A DNA stretch of 64,000 bases from Tubulanus polymorphus (Eukaryota > Nemertea > Palaeonemertea > Tubulaniformes > Tubulanidae). Made by a program: the position numbers and the translations under genes. The DNA lies in the NCBI RefSeq assembly GCF_964204645.1, contig NC_134034.1, positions 8,179,414 to 8,243,413 on the forward strand, given 5' to 3'. Shown in pieces: positions 58,001 through 62,832 of the stretch. The number at the start of each line of letters is the position of its first letter. The stretch's first letter is position 1. The notes beneath the pieces are model-generated. The model ran no database searches. It worked only from the letters and a program-made list of their open reading frames with translations, and was not told the origin of the DNA.

Positions 58001-60115
58001 CCCTGGTGGCCATATACAAAAACCAATGACCTTGAAACTCACCACAATCATAGAACACGTTATGAGCTACAACTTTCTAAATGATTGTGGTAACAAAATA
58101 CGCTTAGGTATCAATATAATGTGGAAAATACTTTTTCCCACTTACGAATGAGTACTGCTGACACCAAGATGGCCGCCAATTGCGTCATAATTGGCTGATG
58201 AAAAATACCTGTCTCAGGTATAAAACATCCCTTTCCAAAGAATACCCATCACAAATTGCAATGAGAAATGATAAACCAGTAGGAAGCTACAGGACTCAGA
58301 ATTTGAGCCAAAATTAACATTTTTGGGCACTAAAAAGGTCATAGGACGGCCATCTTGAGTCCGATCGACCCAATTTTTGTTATGCTGATGGGCCCTGGGG
58401 GAATTCACATATATCCGAAAGATCAAGGTAATTGATCAAAGCGTCTTCAAAATTTCCCTCAAAAAGTTCAAAAATGTGTAAAAAGTGCTGATTTTGGCGA
58501 ACAACAATGGCTGCCAGTCGGCCATCTTGAATCTGACAGGGCCAGTTTTTTGGCTGAAGATGTGTCTAGGGTAGATACATGTGTAACCCAAATATCAAGA
58601 CATTACCTTGAAGCGTCTTCAAAACTTCCCAAAATAACTGGATTCTGTCTACGGACGGACGAAAAGTGAACGCAATAACCCGCTGGGACTAAAGTCCCAA
58701 GTGGGCTAAAAACGTACCGCGATTTTACATGAATTGGCTCAATGCCAACCTCATACTGCTGACAAAGGTAAAACAAAAATGTATAAAAAGTGCTGATTTT
58801 GGTGAACAACAATGGCTGCCAGTCGGCCATCTTGATTCTGACAGGGCCAGTTTTTCGGCTGAAGATGTGCCTAGTTTAGATACATGTGTAACCCAAATAT
58901 CAAGACATTACATTGAAGCGTCTTCAAAACTTCCCAAAATAACTGGATTCCGTCTACGGACGGGCGAACGGACGAAAAGAGAATGCAATAGCCTGCTGGG
59001 ACGAGTGGGGTAAAAATGCAATGGGCTTAAATGGAGGAAACATTTTGCAATTGTCCTCTTACCTGAAACTTAGGCAATCTTTCTCCAGTTTCAGATCTGG
59101 ATGACGAATGTCCTCAACATTTATTGTTATGTACAGGATATCATTTCGCTGCGCCCATAATACTGTTGGAGTAAATATTCTGAAAAAAATAACAGAAATT
59201 ACTTTTACATGACATACAACAGAACAGGGAATCCTGCGTTGAAGCGAGCGATACAAAATGGCGGCCGGCACTTGTTATTGAATGACGACGCGCTGTGCTG
59301 CTCGCAATGAGATCAATATTTAACAATTATTCATCGGTCTAGCGGTGAATTATTGTTTTCATATTCTGACGAAGCGTGAGCGTTTAGGAGAAACTTTACA
59401 GGCGTTGAGACGGCAACACTAGGTCACACGAGCACCTGCTACAAGTATTCCCCTTCTATATTCAAATACAGCGGGATTTCTTAATGACGTTACACAGCGG
59501 TTGAACGACGTTCGGTGACCTAGTGTTGCCGTCTCAACACCTGTAAAGTTTTTCCTATACGCTCACGCTTCGCCAACTACCTTTTCTTTTATATTACTAA
59601 AGACATTTCACAAATTGATAGTGTCTCACAGTCGGATGAAATAATAGGATATATATCTGTCATATCACTAGTAAGTGTCATACAAAATAAAAGTAAAAAC
59701 GAAGTTTGTTCAGTATTTTGTGAGGTCGCCGTGTGTGGAGCCAGCGGCCATCATCTTTTTAAACAGTTAGGCCGTTTTTTCTCGGATTCATTGCAGATTA
59801 ATGAGTGAAAACACAGATACACTATCAAAAACCCCAGCAACTTTATCCCAAGCCCATCGGCGAGTGCCTGTGGTTGACTGTCTTCGTTCGGTTGACTTGA
59901 CTACTTTATTTAGTTTTACGACCCACAGTCAGACTTTTTAGGCTAATCTATTGGTCCTAATCGATTATCAAAGAAGCATCTAAACTTATCGCTTGGGGCG
60001 CATCAGCTTCTCTTTTCCAGTGTCAATCCTGATATCCAAGCGCCTACGACGTCGTCACAAAATATCTCGAAAATGGAAAAATACCCACCTTTTCTGACCC
60101 TCACCGGACGCCATT
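31041..60115 (-). CDS. PTGES3: Hsp90 co-chaperone p23 / prostaglandin E synthase 3
   Basis: Six minus-strand coding exons (60115-60090, 59179-59063, 50147-50078, 39535-39434, 37358-37199, 31060-31041) sum to 495 nt, or 164 residues plus TAG. All junctions are GT-AG and phase-matched (2, 2, 0, 0, 1). The product has a CS domain opening TPTVLWAQRND (17-20 WAQR), then DCLSFSC and EYAFKLEFFKDVVPE, then FWDRLVKDEKK, the p23 signature WIKTDFDKWADEDDSD (108-123), and an acidic tail ending DSDDEDLPDLE. Human p23 is 160 aa and ends almost the same. p23 binds the ATP-closed Hsp90 dimer in the cytosol and stabilises client complexes. Exon 1 rests on phase and a MASGEGQK start with a GTGGGT donor, so it is the least certain piece. 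Introns total about 28.6 kb and are packed with transposons. Confidence 0.92.
32134..32355. repeat. Short element with CAATTCAATTC ends
   Basis: TCAATTCAATTCAGAATTTA at the left and AATAAAGAATGAATTGAATTG at the right are inverted. The right end looks like a LINE/SINE 3' tail; a similar tail lies in reverse at 53717-53745. In PTGES3 intron 5. Confidence 0.4.
32995..33265 (+). repeat. Dispersed repeat with AAATTGCCCATGGGC start
   Basis: GAAATAAATTGCCCATGGGC, AGTGTGGTTTACCTTG, GGTCCACGTCCAAAATTTTG and TAGGGTACAGGTAGG match both tandem units at 44208-44710. Confidence 0.65.
33278..33861 (+). mobile_element. PIF/Harbinger-like MITE, 584 bp, TAA duplication
   Basis: Inverted ends GGCCATCCCAAAATAATTGT and CCATTATTTTGGGATGGCC; the match extends over about 27 bp to CTGTTTG. 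TAA is duplicated at 33275-33277 and 33862-33864. The interior has GGTAGGTAGG and GGTCGGTCGG stretches. No transposase. It follows directly on the 32995 repeat. Confidence 0.8.
34040..34380. repeat. Dispersed repeat, copy at 55670-55970
   Basis: GCGTTACAGCATCACC, CGCACGTGGAGGCCT, TCACCAGCAATGAGCATTT and ACGGCACCTAGTCCAA occur in the same order at 55720-55965. A (GT)n lies at 34183-34199. Confidence 0.65.
34395..34735. repeat. Dispersed repeat that supplies an empty site for 57458
   Basis: TGGCTTTCCCATAATTATTA through CATCGACGGAGGTTCG and CAATCGCATCGATTATA aligns with 57196-57448. CGTATCGCGATTTTATATTA and the following 60 bp align with 58713-58772. The two halves are contiguous here and separated by an inserted element there. 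From 34740 to 35965 nothing is recognised. Confidence 0.8.
35967..36835. repeat. Repeat with ACAAGAGCCCC palindromic end
   Basis: AACAAGAGCCCCAAGGGGCA at 35967 opens the block and GGCTGGCCTAAAAATCGGGA near 36805 closes it. The region AATAAAACCAGGAAGTAAAG (from ~36468) to CTCAGTTGCACAGACGAAGA (~36720) matches 48797-49320, and more weakly 38930-39215 and 45430-45545. Confidence 0.55.
37199..37358 (-). CDS. PTGES3: PTGES3 exon 5: p23 signature and acidic tail
   Basis: The acceptor ...TTTTTTATGATAG precedes 37358 and the donor GAAG|GTAAG is at 37198. 160 nt, phase 0 in, phase 1 out. It encodes YHWIKTDFDKWADEDDSDYE, then a Met-rich helix (FEDMMSQMSSF) as in p23, and an acidic stretch ending EEEDSDDE. 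Confidence 0.93.
38738..38769. repeat. (CTAC)n microsatellite
   Basis: Eight consecutive CTAC units inside a stretch (38690-38830) that resembles the CCTACCTACC parts of the Harbinger-like MITEs and the 32995 family. Confidence 0.8.
39434..39535 (-). CDS. PTGES3: PTGES3 exon 4: CS domain
   Basis: Acceptor TATTTTTATAG, donor AAAAAA|GTAAGT. 102 nt, phase 0 both ends. It encodes KSKYQLHKQMRNIPMVIHK, then ADEGFWDRLVKDEKK, matching the CS beta-strands before the p23 signature. An acceptor 3 nt further in is possible and would drop one Lys. Confidence 0.92.
39575..40210 (+). mobile_element. Helentron-like family (154-bp core), 5'-truncated copy
   Basis: It enters the family at GGTAACAAAATATGCTTAGG and runs to the shared 3' end GGGACTAAAGTCCCAAGTGG then GCTAAAAA. 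It contains CAAGATGGCCGCC, GGCTGCCAGTCGGCCATCTT and the (GGAC)n-like stretch. Only 40 bp separates its start from PTGES3 exon 4. Confidence 0.8.
40211..40655. repeat. ~140-bp tandem repeat, about three units
   Basis: TGCATCAAGAATTG starts at 40211 and 40351; CATCAAGAATTGCGGGC follows at 40491 and a decayed CATCGCAAATTATAGGCG at about 40639. Each unit has an AAGATGG...GGCCATA(T/C)TTGA section. It begins exactly where the Helentron-like copy ends. Confidence 0.7.
40917..42298. mobile_element. Composite: two CAGGGATGAG elements around a minisatellite
   Basis: Element 1 (40917-41654) and element 2 (42033-42298) both start CAGGGATGAGAACGC and end GAATTCTCATCTCTG. The outer flanks are TAAAAT at 40911-40916 and 42299-42304. 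The inner flanks are CAGAGA at 41655-41660 and 42027-42032. Element 2 lacks about 474 bp of the middle of element 1. Both contain the hairpin GCTGACGGC/GCCGTCAGC and a GCGCCGAAGGCGC palindrome. CAGGG ends and a 6-bp target suggest a hAT-like family; no transposase is present. Confidence 0.8.
41655..42032. repeat. 53-bp minisatellite, seven units
   Basis: The unit reads ATGGATTTTACCAAGGAATA, GATCGCACTGCAAGAATTGG, TCTTTCCAGAGAA. Seven copies with few differences (TCTTACTAG, TCTTTCCGG, AAAACTGG variants). It fills the whole interval between the two CAGGGATGAG elements. 42305-44200 beyond the composite has no recognised feature. Confidence 0.9.
44208..44710 (+). repeat. Tandem pair of the 32995 repeat
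   Basis: Two head-to-tail units (44208-44455 and 44456-44708), each from ATTGCCCATGGG via GTGTGGTTTACCTTG and AAGGGCATTG to CAGGTAGG and a T/A-rich end. The junction is GAAATAAATTGCCCATGGGT. Confidence 0.75.
44977..45075 (-). mobile_element. Helentron-like family, 5'-end fragment
   Basis: The reverse of the element start: AACTAGGGGTCCAGGGACGC (from 45075), GCCCACTTGGGAAGTGG, then CAACGCCCCCTGGTGACC. It ends after the first 18 bp of the core repeat. Confidence 0.75.
45913..46896 (+). mobile_element. Helentron-like family copy carrying two insertions
   Basis: Core sequence from AAAACCAATGACCTTGAAAC to the 3' end GGGACTAAAGTCCCAAGTGG. It is interrupted at about 45936-46015 by a SINE-like tail (GCGCTATATAAGAAATAAAC then (TAT)n) and at 46138-46482 by a MITE. 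The 5' end is missing. Confidence 0.75.
46138..46482. mobile_element. MITE with CAGGGTCCCTACA ends, 5-bp duplication
   Basis: Inverted ends CAGGGTCCCTACA (46138-46150) and TGTAGGGACCCTG (46470-46482). CCCCT is duplicated at 46133-46137 and 46483-46487; removing element and one CCCCT restores the family consensus GCCCCCTGGTGACC. The interior repeats AATTCAAGG/TTTTCAAGG words, also seen at 48205-48335 and 8190-8260. CAGGG ends with a 5-bp target fit the hAT5 group. Confidence 0.85.
46982..48180 (+). mobile_element. Helentron-like family, full-length copy
   Basis: Starts AACTAGGGGTCCAGGGACAC. It has a 5' hairpin CCACTTGGGAAGTGG, core repeats starting CAACGCCCCCTGGTG (several, some shortened), a unique 3' part with CAAGATGGCCGCC, GGACGGACGGACGGAC, and the end hairpin TGGGACTTAAGTCCCA then AGTGGGCTAAAAA. 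1199 bp, no coding. Confidence 0.85.
48200..48335. repeat. Fragment of an AATTCAAGG-rich MITE
   Basis: TTCAAGGCTTTTCAAGCCCT, TGAATTTCC and TTCAAGGATTTCAAGGCC resemble the interior of the MITE at 46138-46482. Clear ends are not visible. Confidence 0.4.
48720..49512 (+). repeat. Copy of the 35967 repeat split by a foldback element
   Basis: 48797-48945 and 49252-49330 match 36468-36635 and 36670-36730. The right end TAGTGCCCCATGGGGCTCTT then GTT (to 49512) is the reverse of the left end of the 35967 copy. Confidence 0.65.
48997..49247. mobile_element. Foldback element with ~55-bp arms
   Basis: AGCCACGGCACGAACCCCTG then CCACAGTAGACGGGTGCGCA (48998-49045) is repeated inverted at 49188-49245 (GCTGCGCACTCGG, GTGTGGCAGGGTTTTGTACC, GTGGC). 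A tRNA B-box-like GGTTCGAATCCC lies just outside on the minus strand (48968-48979). Confidence 0.6.
49831..49926 (+). mobile_element. Helentron-like family, 3'-end fragment
   Basis: ATATCAAGACAATCCATTGA, AAAAGTGAACGCAATAGCCC and a worn terminal hairpin ACTGAGACTAAAACGCATGT then GAACTAAAAA. Confidence 0.6.
50078..50147 (-). CDS. PTGES3: PTGES3 exon 3: CS domain
   Basis: Acceptor TTGTATTTTTTAG, donor CCGGAA|GTAAGT. 70 nt: one base completing Ser (AG|C) and 23 codons, CAAGPEEKEYAFKLEFFKDV then VPE. This is the p23 strand pair with the conserved LEFF-x-x-V-x-PE. Confidence 0.92.
50515..50564 (+). mobile_element. Helentron-like family, core fragment
   Basis: ATATGCCTAGGTACCAATCT then AATGAGGAAATATTAAGTTATTCTACTAT in family order; isolated 50-bp fragment. 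Confidence 0.55.
51481..52548. mobile_element. hAT-like element, 1068 bp, 5-bp duplication
   Basis: Inverted ends CAGTGCTTCGTCTAGC and GCTAGATGAAGCACTG, with AAGGC immediately outside on both sides (51476-51480, 52549-52553). Subterminal AGGGC/GCCCTTGTG words occur on both sides. A short frame with SQGFQNKPKHPTVSKFPATA at about 51630-51700 might be a relic of an element-encoded protein but is not identifiable. Confidence 0.75.
53705..53890 (-). mobile_element. LINE/SINE 3' tail (minus strand)
   Basis: Reversed, it reads ...CAATGTAATAAGGATCAATA then AAGAATTGAATTAAATTG, a tail style also at 32330-32351. Upstream of it (53915-53965) is an unusually GC-rich palindromic stretch, GGCCCGGGCCCGGGG. 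Confidence 0.45.
54447..55122 (+). mobile_element. Helentron-like family, 5'-truncated copy
   Basis: It starts within a core unit (CAACGCCCCCTGGTGACTAC), has a second core unit at about 54565, a poly-G run near 54798-54807, and the standard 3' end GCTGGAACTAAAGTCCCAAG then TGGGCTAAAAA. Confidence 0.8.
55670..55970. repeat. Second copy of the 34040 dispersed repeat
   Basis: Same order of GCGTTACAGCATCACC, GCACGTGGAGGCCTTGTG, CTCACCAGCAATGAGCATTT and ACGGCACCTAGTCCAA as at 34150-34380. 55975-57190 beyond it shows only a GTTCGAATCCC B-box-like motif at 56111 and no gene. Confidence 0.65.
57196..58772. repeat. Copy of the 34395 repeat interrupted by a Helentron-like insert
   Basis: 57196-57457 and 58713-58772 align with the contiguous 34395-34735. 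The interruption is the element at 57458-58712, placed in an A-rich stretch (CACATAAA / AAAACGTA). Confidence 0.8.
57458..58712 (+). mobile_element. Helentron-like (HINE/pearl-type) element, full length, 1255 bp
   Basis: 5' end AACTAGGGGTCCAGGGATAC, 5' hairpin CCACTT-GGG-AAGTGG (57483-57497), then core units beginning CAACGCCCCCTG at 57533, 57687, 57841 and 57994 (periods 154, 154, 153). A unique 3' part follows (CAAGATGGCCGCC, AGTCGGCCATCTT). Near the end TGGGACT-AA-AGTCCCA (58684-58699) forms a hairpin nested in AGCCC/GGGCT. GCCCACTTGGG at the start is inverted as CCCAAGTGGGC at the end. No coding. The architecture matches non-autonomous Helentrons such as bivalve 'pearl' elements. Confidence 0.85.
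58774..59016 (+). mobile_element. Helentron-like family, 3' fragment
   Basis: TGTATAAAAAGTGCTGATTT to a worn end CCTGCTGGGACGAGTGGGGT then AAAAA. It starts only 62 bp after the full copy ends, within the disrupted 34395-type repeat, and 47 bp before PTGES3 exon 2. Confidence 0.75.
59063..59179 (-). CDS. PTGES3: PTGES3 exon 2: WAQR start of the CS domain
   Basis: Acceptor TTATTTTTTTCAG, donor TTTCAG|GTAAGA. 117 nt, phase 2 at both ends. It encodes IFTPTVLWAQRNDILYITIN, then VEDIRHPDLKLEKDCLSF, the first strands of the p23 fold. Confidence 0.92.
59371..59571. mobile_element. Foldback with 56-bp arms
   Basis: GAAGCGTGAGCGTTTAGGAG then AAACTTTACAGGCGTTGAGACGGCAACACTAGGTCA (59371-59426) pairs with 59516-59571 with about four mismatches, 89-bp spacer. 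In PTGES3 intron 1, with no coding. Confidence 0.75.
60090..60115 (-). CDS. PTGES3: PTGES3 exon 1 coding part (26 nt)
   Basis: ATG at 60115 in the context GAAAATGGCG encodes MASGEGQK plus two bases, then donor AG|GTGGGT. Phase 2 joins exon 2 to give Arg-Ile-Phe-Thr. Chosen because it has a good start context and correct phase; no homology supports these eight residues. Confidence 0.6.
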
Positions 60116-60344
60116 TTCGAACATGTGATGGATGGAGGCGAAAGGTCGGGGATATTTCAAAGTCACTGAAGCTCGGTTATTTTTCAAACCCTTCCAGGGC
60201 AATGTTGTTCGAATCCCATGATATTGAAAGAGATTGGTTTAGGTTGAGTCGGATGGCGCAGTACAATTTATATATTTAATCGAATTGGATATCATATTTT
60301 TGTTAAATCATCAGGATATAGGCTAAACCTTGATTTGTTAAGTG

Positions 60345-60400
60345 TAAACCAATCAAATCAAATCTTTATTCAGCAAACAATTGTGACTGCCAACTACATA
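60345..60400 (-). mobile_element. LINE/SINE 3' tail (minus strand)
   Basis: Reversed it ends GCTGAATAAAGATTTGATTT then GATTGG, a typical retroposon tail. Up to 61700 nothing further is recognised, apart from GAGCGAGAAG / CTCGCGCGAG palindromes near 61220-61255. Confidence 0.4.
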
Positions 60401-61719
60401 AATTTAGTAGGCCCTACCGGTACGAAAAATGATCAACATCTGATAAACAATAATAGTAAAACAGACATATACATATGATAGACTTTGTGCATGGTTACAG
60501 CCGCAGGAACAATGCGGTGAATTTTAGTAGTTTTGGGACCCGGTTATTGTTAGTTGAAAATTTCCTTGCCGGCCGAGTTTGCTGTTTGTCTTTCCATATC
60601 CATTAAATTTAGTGCAATTTGATAAGAAATGTTCCTCATCCTCCATTTTCTAAGATTCCATTTAGAATAGTGTGACGTAGACACCTGGCGTCTTCAGTAG
60701 TCTCCCTCGTGCCGCCTTTTTTCGGGTGAGATGCTCGTGCTATTTAAGCCACCGGACTTTTTTTAATTAAAAAACATGAGGTGCAGAGATATTTTGCTAG
60801 TTTTAAAGTCATTCTTATTTGTTGTAAAATTGGCATCAGGTTAAGTATTATGTGAATAGCAGACATGAGTTTATGATATTTTCATCTTTAAATTATATAT
60901 ACCGGTAGTATAGGATTCTAGATAGAAACAAGACGTAGAGACATACAAGGTCTCAGTGCTAAGTCAGGTTTTTTTTCATAAGTGGTCTTATTCCTGTAAG
61001 ACCCAAGACTTTACTACCGGTACCGAGCATTGGTTTGATAAGACTGTTAAATAATTGTATCTGTTGTGTTGCAGATATAGTTTTCTGAAACTGCACGAGA
61101 TGCTTTTTACAAGAGCGGTTATATGGTGGCTGATTCGGGCCATACTAAAACAATTTATGTAGGCCTACGCTAGAGGAACGATAAAAATTTTGACATTGGC
61201 CCGTCTTTTGGTTTTCCCGAGCGAGAAGTCAAAACTTTTGGTTTTCTCGCGCGAGAAAAACAAAAGATTTGAATTCTCTTGAATTTTTTTATCATACCTC
61301 TAGTACTCTGGAAAATGTCAAGTTTTCAATTACGGGGAAGTAAACTAAAGAAATGAAAACAAAAATACCTTGGAATGACTACAGAGGCAAAGGTGTGAAA
61401 AGGTGTGATTAAAATGATGGTAGAAATTAAAAAAACTAACCTTTTTGCACATAATGAGATTGAAACATAACGTTTGCATTTTAGATTGAAAATCAAGACG
61501 GCATTACAAACATAAAATTCGATGAAAACACGGAGGACTAAGAAAGATTTAAAAAAGTTTTTTTGATAGTTTTTTGGTGATTTTTGCAGAATGCTGGGCG
61601 GATCCGTACTCTATATTAATAAATGTAAAGCTATCTTGCCTAGTTTTGCCCATCAGCGCCAAAACTCGAAATGGCAAAAGACGCTCTGCAGCCATAGAAT
61701 GAAAGCTAGGCAAGATATC

Positions 61720-62080
61720 TCTACATTTTAAATTTCACTTGAAAGGAGGCGTACAGTTCCTGAAATGTTTGGAATTTTCCGAGAATTATTTCTTAAAATA
61801 ACAAACTTAAGGTCCCTGAACTTCTACGTGTGCGGCAAAAACTGGCCACATGTTTTTATATCGCTTTCATGTCGCATTGTTGCAAATTTGAGAAATGAAT
61901 TGTACATAACTGAAAACAAGAGATTCACACGGTTTAAATGATGCTAAAATTCTAAAATGCTAAAATGATGCTAAAATTGTCAAAATCCAACTATGGATCA
62001 ATGAAATATGATATAACACTCACCGCAAATTGCTTTTAAAGAAGAGAAAAAGAATGACTCCAACATAGGACAACAATCGA
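61720..62080. repeat. Second copy of the 20900 dispersed repeat
   Basis: CATGTCGCATTGTTGCAAAT at about 61867, GAGATTCACACGGTTTAAAT at about 61920 and GGCAAAAACTGGCCAC align with 21420-21560 in the same orientation. Confidence 0.6.
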
Positions 62081-62832
62081 TTTTGTTGGCTGAAGTTGAA
62101 ATGTTTGCTTCTGAAAGTTCAAAGTATGATTGGTCATGTTTTAATAGCGTTCCACAGGCTTGCGTAAAAATTGTATAGTAGCCCTCGTACACAATTTATA
62201 ATAATAGTGACAGTGACCACGTTGGGGCTGGTCTAGTAGCATGACTGAGCAATTCACAGTAGTACTGTACTCAAACTGTGTATTGCTATATAAAGAGGTA
62301 TACAGACATTAAGCTGACGCATGCGATGCACTTGGATATTTAATTCTAGTCTGAGGTAGGCCTTAAGATATGAAATATATTTAACTGTTCTTTTTGCGTT
62401 TTAAAAATTGAATGAGAAAGAGAGTTGAGGAGGGTCAGTAACAGTTATCTTTGTTTACTACAGACAAAGATAACTTTTATAAGATAGAGAAGAGGGAACT
62501 TTACATTCAATACCTCCATAACTAAAAGGTACGTAGGACCTATAGGTACGTACTATCTCAAAATATATACATCAAGAAAAATTAATACAGTCCGTGGTAA
62601 TACCAACAAAGTGTCTCCAGGTATTCGTTTAATCACTGATAAAGACTATATAGATTACTACTGAGATAATAAATCCCGGGAATAAATCCGTCTATTTTTA
62701 ACTCAATAGGCGTTGGTACAGCCAAATACATGTAGATACTGTTTTGGTAGCTTTGATTGTAGGATGTGCTCTTTTATAAAATGTCCTACAATTTTCAGAT
62801 TTTATGGTATCCATTCTACGAAGGCTGACACG

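Noticed and set aside
59180-59300. ATGTCAT|GTAAAA as first exon of PTGES3
   Set aside because: Phase does not join exon 2; the exon at 60090-60115 fits in phase and start context.
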